Positions 16,902 to 26,276 of a stretch of 45,198 bases of DNA are shown piece after piece. The position numbers and the translations under genes are program-made. Numbering within the stretch: position 1 is the first letter of the stretch; the number at the start of each line of letters is the position of its first letter. The notes beneath the pieces were generated by a model. That model was not told the DNA's origin, searched no databases, and worked only from the letters and a program-made list of their open reading frames with translations. Origin of the DNA: JAYVFR01 sp043772945 (GTDB lineage Bacteria; Patescibacteriota; JACMRA01); NCBI GenBank assembly GCA_043772945.1, contig JAYVFR010000005.1, positions 1 through 45,198 on the forward strand, written 5' to 3'.

Positions 16902-16926
16902 ATAAAATTGGTATATATTATAATAG

Positions 16927-19900
16927 TTATGTAGTTCTAGGTGTATTAGCTATAACTCTAACTAAGTTCCCAACAGCATTTTCTGCATCTCTAGTAACCC
17001 CTGCTACTTGAGTGGCTGTTACAGCTTCAGCAGCAGCTTTTGCTTCCTTGTTACTAATATCACCAATTCCACCATCTAAAGTCTGATACCCATTACGAGC
17101 CTGATTCATTATCTTAGCAGAAGTTTCTTCTCCACTTCTAATCAATGCTTTTCTTGTTAATATGCCACTTGAATTTGGATTTTGAACTAACTCCACAACG
17201 CCACTTGAATTTTTTTTATTTTCAAACCCCATCATATTACCAAACTGCTCCCCTAAGCTAGTGTTTGCCCAGCTAGCATTATTGGGATTAGTCAAGGCTG
17301 CTTCAAATTTACTGGTATCGTACTCTTCATTATTTCTAATACTACTACTTAAATCGGTTAAAATTTTAGAAGCACCTTCCTGAAAAGAATCAACAACGCT
17401 AGATGTAATTCGACCATCAGTGGAAACATCCAAGTTACCAAGCTTGCCGTTTTCTTTAAGAATTTTAAAAGATTTGGTAGCAATTTTATCAATTTCTGGA
17501 ATGCTAAGCATTGTTTCATAACTAACTTGATCATCGCCAGCTTGAACCTTCAAGGCTTGAGCGTAATCAGTTCTGTTCTGGTTATCTGCAATTAGCTTTA
17601 TACCTGAATAAGTTGTATCTTTTACATTAATAGCTTTACCAACTCTTTGTGCGTCAGAAGCAGTAAACTTACCTCCACTACTGTTGACTACGCCCTGCAA
17701 ATAAGAGCTAGAGTTTTTTTGGACTCTTGCTAATACTTTACCCTCTCCTAACTTAGTCACATCTTCTAATACATCTAATTGTGGACCAATAATTTTTTCC
17801 AAATTTTGAATTTCAGCTTGCTTGCTATACCTACTAGCACTAACTAAATTAATCTGCTCATTATTATTTGTAATTGTACTATCAATCATTTCACGCCTGC
17901 TGGCTCTAGTTTGAGCACCTTCAAAATTAGTAATATTGGCCTCAAGAATGTTAGCGCTTTGCTTTAATTCGTTAATTCTTTGGGATGAATTCACTCCCAA
18001 CATTGTATCACCTGATCTAAACCTTTCAATTTGATTTGTAATAGACTTCTTTTCCTGTTGCATTGTATCCAAGTTTTGACCACCAAGAATTGCCTGATCT
18101 GTCGCTAATTGCTGCTCAAGTGCTACCCTCTCAGTCTCCAAGGTTGTAACTTCAGTAGTTAATGTATTTATTTCACCGTTTAAATTATTATACTCGATTT
18201 GGAGTGGTGCAATCTGCGCTACCCTCTCCTCTTCCATGGCTAATCTAATTTCCTCAGTTAAGTTAACTTGTGGCTCATTACCTTCAACGCTTGAGTTATA
18301 TTTGTTTAAATCACTAATAACTCGACCATTCTCACGAAGCTCCCTAATTTGTGATACTCCACCATTATTAGCAACTCTAGCAACAGCAGATTGAACATTT
18401 CTACTACTTTCTGCAAGCCCTGAACGATTTTGATTACTCTCAATAATTTCTGAGGCTTCTTTAACATTCAAGTTGATTCCTTGTTTAAAGGAATTTTCAG
18501 TACGACCAAAAGCTCCCCAAGCAGCCTGTGCGTTTGATATTAGATATTCTCTTTGCTTTACTTCAGTTAATTGATCAAACTTTGGTAACTTTGCAATTGC
18601 AACCCTTCCTAAATTACTGTTTTTTAACTGCTCTAAAGTCAATCCGTCAATAGAAGCTTGATTAACTGTCTCAGTCCCGTATTCATCGGTATAAAACTGT
18701 GCATATGATGCATCTTGCTTTACTTTATCATCCCCTGCTTGGGCTAAACGAACTCGGAGCTGTGGGGTTGATGAGTACCCATTTGAAGCCCTAGCGCTAG
18801 CCGCTGAGACTATACCTTGATACATTTCTGGGTCTGAATCTCTATATTTACCAGCTTTTTTATAGGCTTCTACTTGAGAATATGAAGCATTAAAGTCTTT
18901 ATCCAATTTACTTGTTTGCCTCATTTGCTTACCTAGTTCTGGATTAATTCCATCAATTGTTTCCATTATAACTGGATTTGCTAATAATGAACTTGCGTTA
19001 GTATCACGCCTTAATTGAGAATCGGGTGAAGCTTGAGCGTAACTTCGTGCAAAGGACTGCAATTCATCTCGGATTGCAACGTTTTCAATTTTAGTTTGAT
19101 CTTCGCTCCCTACCCCACCTTGACTGTTGGCTAAAAGCTGTGGAGCGGCCTTAGCAAAACTTTTAATACCTACTGAACCCAGCATGGCGTAAGCATTTTC
19201 GGCTAAGAAATTTTGATTCTCGGTATCTAAAGAGAGAGATTCTGCAAAACTTTTATCTTTTTCAGCTTTTTCATAAATATCACGTAAATTATTTCTTTGA
19301 ATTGTATCTAAATTTTCATAGCCTGTTGTCTGGTACTTTTTAATTAACTCTTTAGCTTGACCTAGGGTTGTGTCACGATTAATGCCTCCTACTTTGTCTC
19401 CATGCCTTCTAGACTCATCCTTAATCAATTTTTTAACCTCTTCATCACTGAGCTTAAACTCTTCTCCTGGTTTATATTTACCATCAAGCATATTTAACTC
19501 AGGACTATAAGCCAGTAAATCCTGATATAAAGGATTGCCTTCTTGCCTTTTTGCTAAATAAGCCTCGAGCCTCCCTTCTGCCATCTTTTTTCGCTCCGCC
19601 TCTTGAGCTTTACGTTTAGTTCCTAACGATTTCCATAATAATCCACCAGTTGCAACTAAATTGCTAACATCATTCACTCCGTATTGCATAGTATTTAGTA
19701 AACTATTACCAAGGCTTGGTACACTGTTTTTTAACCCGCCAATCGTACCACCAACAGTAGTATCAAAAGCCCCAAAACCTTTTTTACCAAAACCGTTAAA
19801 CTTTAAAGTTTTTTGTGTGTATTTATTATTCTTAACTTTATCTACACCTTTGTTAAAACTGTCACGCCTTTGAACAGATCCCTTTAAACCTATATAATCT

Positions 19901-22131
19901 CTTTTCTGAGACTTGATTTTATTTTCTAACTTGCTATTATCCAAGAGCGGCAAGTTCATTCTATTATTGCGTATATTAGATGCTTGATTTGCTCTAAGTT
20001 GTTTTTGATTTTCACGTAGAGATTGCTTTACATTTTTCATTTTTTCGGCAGTCTTAGCTCCACCAAAACGATTAGTAATTGCTCCCAAAGCTCCACCTGT
20101 CATTTTATTTGCTGCGCCTGCCCCCATTCTGATAGCACTGCCGCCTATGTATCCTGCTGTCCCTAGCGCACTTGCTGCACTTTTAATTCCATCACCAAGA
20201 GCCTTAGCAATTGGACCAAGGAATTTATCCATAAAAGCTGACATTGTCCCAAAAGCCACAACCCCTATAAATCCAACTAAAACTGTACTAACCATAGCTG
20301 TAAAAACTCCTCCAAAATCACCTGTGGCCGCATAAACTTGAACAGTATTAAGGAGATTTGCAGTACCTGTTGCAGCCGTAGCTGCCCCTCCAATCGATTT
20401 ATTAATGGCATTTGAAAATTGACTTACAATCTCACTAATTAAAATCAAAAGTAAAATTGCCACGGGATAAAAAACAGCTAACTGCCAAGTTTTTTCAGCC
20501 CATTGACCTGCATACTTTTTAATGCTTGGAACAGGCATAAAATAAGCGGCTAAAGCGAGCGGAGATACAATAAGAAGTAACCAAAAAGCCACTAAACGGA
20601 TCAGTACCATCATTGACCCTTTAAATAAAGTTATAATTGCATAAATCAAAACCATTGTATAAACCACTTCAAGCATCATAGCCCTTAAAACTTTATCACC
20701 AATTTTACCTGCCAAAATATCTCCAGTATCCTTACCTATTGCGGTAGTTAAATTCCCAAACTCTCCAAAGCCATTAGCATCGGTAGCGGTTTCTTTTTCT
20801 TTTATTGTTGTACCTGTTTGACACTTGATAGCCAAACCATTTAAATTCTCATTGCCACAACGAATAAGAGAAATTCCTTTAATACCAGTCAAAACCGAAT
20901 CTAATAGTATGTTTTGGCCTCCGCTTAAAAAGGCTGGAGGTTGACCTGACCGTGCCGTAATCATAGCGTCCCCAAGACCTTGTGTAATAGTTGTAACGCC
21001 TTGAAGTCCCAAAAGTGTAAAGTTAAGCAGAAGTGAAAAAATAGTAACATTTAAGAGTAATTGCTGAATTCCAATTTTGAGACTTTTAATGTTTAAAATA
21101 TATCCAATTCCCACGAAAATTAGACTGGCAAGAGTCAAAAGATTTGCGATATTTACAAGAATTTGCCAAGGAGCTTTAGCTACTTCAATATATTCCACAC
21201 TAACAGGGTTAATAACAAGAATATTAATAAAAACCAAACCTAACATCCAAAGTAAAAAACTCAGTGCCCAGTTAAGAATATAAAAAATAACAAGTAAAAT
21301 AATACTCAATATTCCCAAAAATATTCCTATAAGCCCATCTCCTAAACTTTTATCATCAACTTTAGATTGAACAACAGCATTATTACCTTTGGCCTCTTCA
21401 TTTGCCGCCTTACAATTTACATATTTATTATCTACTTGCACTGAATTACATATAAGAAGTTTACCAGAGTCATCTTTACACGTTCCTACTGGATATTTAC
21501 CTAGTGCATCTTTTTTAATATTTCTTTTGGCTAAATCTGCATCATCTTGTGCAGTAAAGTTAGTATTACATTTAGCTAATGATGTGGTTCCATTGTCAGC
21601 AATAACACCTACAATTGGTTTAACATTATTATACAGTAATTTACACTGATCGCCTGAACCTCCGTTACCTGAGTCCCAGATGTTAGCACAAGTTTCAGTG
21701 AAGGCAATTTTACATTCTGGAGTATTGTTTATAGTTAATTTCCTGTCCCCCGTCCCTAATAACCTACCTGCCAAAGTGTAGCAAGTTGCAGGTGCACTAC
21801 TGGACCTTTTACAGCTAGCTTTTGTGAAGTTAGAAATTCCAGAGTGAGTAACGTCGGTGTCAGTACATTCGTAAAACAACTTACCCGCATCATCCACACA
21901 AGGACCAACATCTCCACTACGAGAAGCTACTTCAGCTGTTTTAAATTGTAAAACCCCTCCTGACAAATAAACTGCACAATTATTTAGGGAGCTTATATTG
22001 TCATTACCAGTTGCAACTCCATCGGCTGCATTTGCGGTAATTTGATTTAAGCTAAATACACCCTGCATCAAGATTAAACCTATAACAAAGATAGTTAAAA
22101 GTTTTTGTAAATAAGAGAAAGCTTTGAGCAT
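16927..22131 (-). CDS. Giant VirB6/TrbL-like membrane protein, 1734 aa
   Basis: Residues 1-36 form a signal peptide or signal anchor ending near ANAADG. Residues about 50-255 are an external domain with 12 cysteines and a duplicated CxDD(A/S)GKL motif. Residues about 260-640 hold roughly eight membrane helices, with the LxxLVAFWLLLIVSPLALAAYF and ...AxxTWxxAVFYP pattern typical of VirB6/TrbL channel proteins of type IV secretion systems. A Gly/Ala-rich and then strongly basic segment (about 640-760) leads into nearly 1000 cytosolic residues, with a coiled coil near 1305-1350 and an Ala-rich tail. Assignment to VirB6/TrbL is by topology and local pattern, not by alignment. No VirB4 or VirD4 ATPase lies in this window. 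Confidence 0.75.
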   Translation of the reverse strand: MLKAFSYLQKLLTIFVIGLILMQGVFSLNQITANAADGVATGNDNISSLNNCAVYLSGGVLQFKTAEVASRSGDVGPCVDDAGKLFYECTDTDVTHSGISNFTKASCKRSSSAPATCYTLAGRLLGTGDRKLTINNTPECKIAFTETCANIWDSGNGGSGDQCKLLYNNVKPIVGVIADNGTTSLAKCNTNFTAQDDADLAKRNIKKDALGKYPVGTCKDDSGKLLICNSVQVDNKYVNCKAANEEAKGNNAVVQSKVDDKSLGDGLIGIFLGILSIILLVIFYILNWALSFLLWMLGLVFINILVINPVSVEYIEVAKAPWQILVNIANLLTLASLIFVGIGYILNIKSLKIGIQQLLLNVTIFSLLLNFTLLGLQGVTTITQGLGDAMITARSGQPPAFLSGGQNILLDSVLTGIKGISLIRCGNENLNGLAIKCQTGTTIKEKETATDANGFGEFGNLTTAIGKDTGDILAGKIGDKVLRAMMLEVVYTMVLIYAIITLFKGSMMVLIRLVAFWLLLIVSPLALAAYFMPVPSIKKYAGQWAEKTWQLAVFYPVAILLLILISEIVSQFSNAINKSIGGAATAATGTANLLNTVQVYAATGDFGGVFTAMVSTVLVGFIGVVAFGTMSAFMDKFLGPIAKALGDGIKSAASALGTAGYIGGSAIRMGAGAANKMTGGALGAITNRFGGAKTAEKMKNVKQSLRENQKQLRANQASNIRNNRMNLPLLDNSKLENKIKSQKRDYIGLKGSVQRRDSFNKGVDKVKNNKYTQKTLKFNGFGKKGFGAFDTTVGGTIGGLKNSVPSLGNSLLNTMQYGVNDVSNLVATGGLLWKSLGTKRKAQEAERKKMAEGRLEAYLAKRQEGNPLYQDLLAYSPELNMLDGKYKPGEEFKLSDEEVKKLIKDESRRHGDKVGGINRDTTLGQAKELIKKYQTTGYENLDTIQRNNLRDIYEKAEKDKSFAESLSLDTENQNFLAENAYAMLGSVGIKSFAKAAPQLLANSQGGVGSEDQTKIENVAIRDELQSFARSYAQASPDSQLRRDTNASSLLANPVIMETIDGINPELGKQMRQTSKLDKDFNASYSQVEAYKKAGKYRDSDPEMYQGIVSAASARASNGYSSTPQLRVRLAQAGDDKVKQDASYAQFYTDEYGTETVNQASIDGLTLEQLKNSNLGRVAIAKLPKFDQLTEVKQREYLISNAQAAWGAFGRTENSFKQGINLNVKEASEIIESNQNRSGLAESSRNVQSAVARVANNGGVSQIRELRENGRVISDLNKYNSSVEGNEPQVNLTEEIRLAMEEERVAQIAPLQIEYNNLNGEINTLTTEVTTLETERVALEQQLATDQAILGGQNLDTMQQEKKSITNQIERFRSGDTMLGVNSSQRINELKQSANILEANITNFEGAQTRASRREMIDSTITNNNEQINLVSASRYSKQAEIQNLEKIIGPQLDVLEDVTKLGEGKVLARVQKNSSSYLQGVVNSSGGKFTASDAQRVGKAINVKDTTYSGIKLIADNQNRTDYAQALKVQAGDDQVSYETMLSIPEIDKIATKSFKILKENGKLGNLDVSTDGRITSSVVDSFQEGASKILTDLSSSIRNNEEYDTSKFEAALTNPNNASWANTSLGEQFGNMMGFENKKNSSGVVELVQNPNSSGILTRKALIRSGEETSAKIMNQARNGYQTLDGGIGDISNKEAKAAAEAVTATQVAGVTRDAENAVGNLVRVIANTPRTT

Positions 22132-22197
22132 ATATTTTGAAATAAATCTTGTGATTATAAAGTATATTTGTGTGAATTAAAAATCTGTTTTTAATAG

Positions 22198-23043
22198 TTA
22201 AGGTAAATCAAACCCTTTATTAAAAAATCCTTGAGCAGGTGTAGTAAACTTACTGGGGTCTTGACTTGTTGCATAAGTATCTAATTCAGTTGCGGTAATT
22301 CTTAAGCTAGATAGCAACTTTGAAACTTGTTCTGGAGTTAAAATTACAGTAATGTGTTCACCATCTGCATACTTAACATCACTCCCTTTTCCCAATAGCT
22401 CATTTAAAGTATCTAGATTTTTGACAATCAATCTGCCGCTTTTTTCAAAATTTGCCACTTTCATACTATTTCTTTGAGCGTTTCCTTCAACCATTTTTGT
22501 TGCTTCAGCTTCACTTTTAGCTCCTTCTTTCATGTGATTTTGAAATGCTAACCCTACACCCGTAACTAAGCCTACCGTAGTTGCAACGCCAGCAATCAAT
22601 AATCCAGCTCTGCTTACTGGGCCCATTTTTCCTGGCTCTTGTTTAATTCCTGTTAGTTCTTTCACTACAGCCTCAAGTTTAGCTTGTTTCTCTGTTTGAT
22701 CCTCCTCACTTGCACCTTCTGCTAAGGCTAAGGCTGGGAGTTTTAGTTGTTTGATAGCGCCCATAACTATTTTTTGAGTTGTCTTATCAGCTCCAGTTTG
22801 AATAGTAAAACTAACATCTCCTAATTCACTATTAGATAAAATTTCATTAATAATACCGACAACCTCTTCTTTTGCATCTTTCTTGTCTTTTGGGGTTGAT
22901 TTATCTGAATCTAAAACACCGAAATTGTCTTTTAATACACTAATCTTTTCTTCAATAAAAGCAGTTTGTTCCGGGGTTAAGACTGATTGAGTTGTTTCTA
23001 AAGCTTGTTCTGAAGGTTGGTTTGATAGGTTTTCTTGTGACAT
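22198..23043 (-). CDS. Acidic single-pass membrane protein, 281 aa
   Basis: Not recognised. An acidic helical N-terminal domain (1-145) is followed by one hydrophobic segment (about 148-172, AGLLIAGVATTVGLVTGVGLAF) and a C-terminal domain of about 105 residues. There is no signal peptide, so the N-terminus is probably cytoplasmic and the C-terminus outside. It lies directly upstream of the VirB6/TrbL-like gene (66-base gap) and downstream of the M23 peptidase gene. A bitopic subunit of this kind would fit a small assembly factor of the same complex, but that is positional inference. Confidence 0.65.
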   Translation of the reverse strand: MSQENLSNQPSEQALETTQSVLTPEQTAFIEEKISVLKDNFGVLDSDKSTPKDKKDAKEEVVGIINEILSNSELGDVSFTIQTGADKTTQKIVMGAIKQLKLPALALAEGASEEDQTEKQAKLEAVVKELTGIKQEPGKMGPVSRAGLLIAGVATTVGLVTGVGLAFQNHMKEGAKSEAEATKMVEGNAQRNSMKVANFEKSGRLIVKNLDTLNELLGKGSDVKYADGEHITVILTPEQVSKLLSSLRITATELDTYATSQDPSKFTTPAQGFFNKGFDLP

Positions 23044-23063
23044 ATATATTTATGGTAAAAAAT

Positions 23064-23092
23064 TTGTTAGTAAAAAAGTGTTAAAAATATTG
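23064..23092 (-). promoter_or_regulatory. Upstream element shared with the 11630 gene (copy 2)
   Basis: Plus-strand TTGTTAGTAAAAAAGTGTTA followed by AAAATATTG. It matches the element at 15951-15981 apart from small length differences in the A/T tracts, and it ends about 20 bases from the 22198-gene start codon. Confidence 0.45.
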
Positions 23093-23184
23093 TAATTGAG
23101 TTGTTATGAGCTTTGTTTTTAGTTAAGCAGCTCTTTGGCTTAGTCTAGTACAAGTTTTTTGTCTTGGCAACTAATATATCTAAG

Positions 23185-25071
23185 CTAAGGATTAGTTATA
23201 ATCCATTTTTGATTATTCCCCTCATGACAAACACCTACATAAAGTCTTGATTCAAGTTTGTTGCCATTAAAAGAATCCATACACTGACCCTTTGATTTAT
23301 TAACTAATTGGCTATTAGCATTTAATTCCCATTGTTGTTGAGGCTGTCCGTTACAATCATTTATTCTAACATCCTGACCTCCAATTCCACTCCCTGCATC
23401 AAGACATTTAGTAGTTAAGCCTTTAATCTCACCAGTTAAAACGTTGAATTTCCATCTTTGAGCAATAGTATCGTTTCGAGAATATAGTTGGAGTTTGGCT
23501 TGATTGTCAGGGTTTGCACCTTTAACATCGAGCACAAAAGCCGTGTTAGTTTTTGAGGCAATTTCGCTATTTAGTTCTGGGGTTGGGTTGATATTTCCTA
23601 TTCGCCATTTTTGATTACTTCCTCCATGGCAATAATACAAGTAAAGACGTGATTCGCTAGAATAACCACTGAAAGAATCAATACATAAATTGTTTTTACG
23701 GTTTCGTAATTCACTTGTTTTAGTCAAATCCCACTGTTGCTGAATTTGTCCATTACACTCATTAATTCTCAAATTTTGACCTACAATGCCGTCGCCAGCG
23801 TCGAGACACTTACCTGATAAACCTCTGATATTTCCTGTCGCTCGATCGTACCCCCATTTTTGAGTAATGCTGTCATTATCACTATAAAGCCATACTTGAT
23901 TCTGATTATAAAAGTTTCCACCTTTTACATCAAGTGCTAAGTTTTTGCCTAAAATTGTAATTGATTGATTAACACTTTCAAAGCTAGCGGTCGCAACACG
24001 AATTGGAACTGACCATTTTTGGTTTGGTTTATCATGACAAGCCCCCATATAAAGACGTGATCCATTAGTATTTCCTGAGTATGAATCGATACAGAGATTA
24101 CGAATTGGATTAACTAAGCGACTTTGAACATCATATTTCCACTTTTGACTAGCTTGTCCGTGACACCCTTCTATTCTAAGATTTTGATCTTGAGTTCCAC
24201 TACCTGCATCAAGACACTTACCCGCTAAACCTCTAACCTCACCTGTTTGAGGGTTGTATTCCCATTTTTGACTTTTCATATCTCTGTTTTCCCACATTAT
24301 AACTGGAGTTTGATTGTCACTACTACCTCGCTCTACCGTTAGATTATAGCTATCCAAAGCTTCAGAACTAATCCTGTCATTATAATTATTTGTATAATTT
24401 GAATTAGTAATTAGAGTTGAATTAAACTGCTTACCTAGATATTTGCGATTACAACTAACATTATAAACCCCAACTCCTGGGCAAGAAGTTATCCCACTAC
24501 AATCAAAAGTATAGTCATCAATAGTAAAATTACACATTTCAGTTAACCAACCTAAATGTAAATGGGGACCATCTGAACTTAATTTGCAAGTAGGTGTTTC
24601 AAAAGTTCCTGCACCTATAACTTTACCTAAATAGTCGCCTTGATTAACTTGCTTTGTTTGATCAGCGTTAATCCCAACAGTTCGGGCGTCCATATGAACA
24701 AATCTCAAATAATCTCCACTATTTGCATACAGACCTAAAACCGTTGCATTCCCAGCACTACAACCACGAATTAATTTCCCACCTGTTGGTGCAAAAATAT
24801 CTAGAGAGCTATTTTTAGTTGCATAAAAATCAAAACCAAGCCCTCGACTATCGGTGTGAACCCCATAATCGTAATCTGTCTGCCAAACTTCTCCTGCTCT
24901 AAAAGGAAGTTTATAGTCATTGCCTTTTTGGGCTGCTTGAGCTTGAATGTTGGGATTAATCGAATTTAAAATAGGGTTAAAATTAACTCCAGCAATAATT
25001 AAAACCCCAAAAGTATTAAAAATTATCATTCCGAGTAAAATCCAAAATTTGACTACTGATTGTAAAGACAT
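23185..25071 (-). CDS. M23 peptidase with three ricin-type lectin domains
   Basis: An exported or anchored cell-wall hydrolase. A hydrophobic N-terminal segment (about 7-28) acts as signal or anchor. Residues about 52-180 are a LytM/M23 zinc peptidase: His72 and Asp81 (spaced as in LasA-type enzymes), His126, and HLH (170-172). Three ricin B-type lectin domains follow (about 243-354, 372-490, 511-628). Each has three QxW motifs, giving nine in all (for example 268-270, 445-447, 621-623), with paired cysteines and CLDAG/C(I/M)DS repeats. M23 enzymes cut peptidoglycan cross-bridges, and ricin domains bind sugars. Together they suggest targeted digestion of its own or another cell's wall. It is encoded just before the secretion-like genes. 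Confidence 0.9.
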   Translation of the reverse strand: MSLQSVVKFWILLGMIIFNTFGVLIIAGVNFNPILNSINPNIQAQAAQKGNDYKLPFRAGEVWQTDYDYGVHTDSRGLGFDFYATKNSSLDIFAPTGGKLIRGCSAGNATVLGLYANSGDYLRFVHMDARTVGINADQTKQVNQGDYLGKVIGAGTFETPTCKLSSDGPHLHLGWLTEMCNFTIDDYTFDCSGITSCPGVGVYNVSCNRKYLGKQFNSTLITNSNYTNNYNDRISSEALDSYNLTVERGSSDNQTPVIMWENRDMKSQKWEYNPQTGEVRGLAGKCLDAGSGTQDQNLRIEGCHGQASQKWKYDVQSRLVNPIRNLCIDSYSGNTNGSRLYMGACHDKPNQKWSVPIRVATASFESVNQSITILGKNLALDVKGGNFYNQNQVWLYSDNDSITQKWGYDRATGNIRGLSGKCLDAGDGIVGQNLRINECNGQIQQQWDLTKTSELRNRKNNLCIDSFSGYSSESRLYLYYCHGGSNQKWRIGNINPTPELNSEIASKTNTAFVLDVKGANPDNQAKLQLYSRNDTIAQRWKFNVLTGEIKGLTTKCLDAGSGIGGQDVRINDCNGQPQQQWELNANSQLVNKSKGQCMDSFNGNKLESRLYVGVCHEGNNQKWIITNP

Positions 25072-25171
25072 GTCTGTTTTTTTTGTTTTTGTTTTTTTAT
25101 GTCCTGATTATTACCGAAAATTTTTTTTTAAGCAAACTCTCTTAAAAAATCTCTTAAAAATCCGTAAATTT

Positions 25172-26044
25172 TTATTTTAAAGCTTGATTGTATTTATCCT
25201 CGTATACTGAAATACGGCTATTTAAAATTGATTCTGGATTACCAAAACTTTCGGCAGGTTTCAAAAATAATAATTCTTTTTTGGCAATTAGTGGAATTTC
25301 TTCTATGTTAATTCCATTTAATGAATTCAAACCTTCATCAAATTTAGCAGTGTTATTTTCTTTGATGCCCGCTAGAATTATCTTATAGCCATTGCTCATT
25401 TTTTCAAAAGTATTTCTCGTATCAATTATTGCTTTACTCAAATCCTCTGTTTTATACTGAACAAAACTACCTTCAAAGCAACTATTAATTTGATCGAACA
25501 AAGGGAGTCCATTGTCAATTAGGTTGGTAACCTCTTCAAAAGCTTTGAGGCTCACTTCATCAGTTGGATTATCTTGATTAATTTTTTTGATGCTAAGAGC
25601 TACCTCGATCCAGTTAGTATTTTGCTGGTTAATTTTTTTGATCACACAATCATAATACTTAATATATTCTTTATATGTGCTTAAAGTCTTAAATTGCTCG
25701 TTTAATTCGTCTCGGCTGACTTTGCTAAAACTTTGAGTTTTGGGATTAAATCCACCATCAAGTTTGTTTAAATAGTTCGTCTCTACGTCTTTAGAAAGAG
25801 TTTGTATAGTATCCAAATCTTTTTGAAACTTATCAGTGTCAATATTTACTATATTGCTAGCATTAAATTGCTCATTTAAATCATTGGCAAGCTCTACATG
25901 CTTTTTAGTAAAATCTTGAACTAAAAGCAAATTTTTGTTGATCGATGATTTGTCTAATTCAGGTAAGTAGTAACCAAAATACCCTCCCACTAGAATTAAA
26001 CCTAAAACCAACAGACCACTCAGAATTTTATAATTTTTAGACAT
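25172..26044 (-). CDS. Single-pass extracytoplasmic protein, 290 aa
   Basis: Not recognised. I chose ATG 26044 (MSKNYKILSGLLVLG...) because the longer frame begins with TTG 26086 upstream of the likely transcription start. Residues 7-26 form an uncleaved signal anchor; there is no lipobox cysteine. The remaining 260 residues are helical and charged and presumably lie outside the membrane. A TTGACT (minus strand, 26105-26100) with TCTACT 18 bases on (26081-26076) is a possible promoter. First gene of the minus-strand envelope block, divergent from the GT2 synthase. Confidence 0.65.
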   Translation of the reverse strand: MSKNYKILSGLLVLGLILVGGYFGYYLPELDKSSINKNLLLVQDFTKKHVELANDLNEQFNASNIVNIDTDKFQKDLDTIQTLSKDVETNYLNKLDGGFNPKTQSFSKVSRDELNEQFKTLSTYKEYIKYYDCVIKKINQQNTNWIEVALSIKKINQDNPTDEVSLKAFEEVTNLIDNGLPLFDQINSCFEGSFVQYKTEDLSKAIIDTRNTFEKMSNGYKIILAGIKENNTAKFDEGLNSLNGINIEEIPLIAKKELLFLKPAESFGNPESILNSRISVYEDKYNQALK

Positions 26045-26234
26045 GGAAAATAAATTAAATTTTAAACTTTTTTGCAGTAGACTCAAAAATCCTTGCTCTA
26101 GTCAAGTTAGCACATCATTTAATACGCCATCTCAGAACTTGCATAAAAACAAATATTATGGTATACAATTAGGTGTATTGTTAGCTTTTTTTTGGCTTTT
26201 TCAGATTTGCTTGAAATTTAAAAAAGTGTTTGCC

Positions 26235-26257
26235 TGTTTAACGATATAAATTAAACA
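26235..26257 (+). promoter_or_regulatory. Perfect 7-bp inverted repeat around a -10-like box
   Basis: TGTTTAA (26235-26241) and TTAAACA (26251-26257) flank CGATATAAA, which contains TATAAA (26245-26250), 20 bases before the GT2 start codon. An outer GTGTTT/AAACAC pair (26226-26258) extends the symmetry loosely. It looks like a repressor operator over the promoter. No good -35 is visible. Confidence 0.45.
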
Positions 26258-26276
26258 CCAAAATTTTATCTTATTT

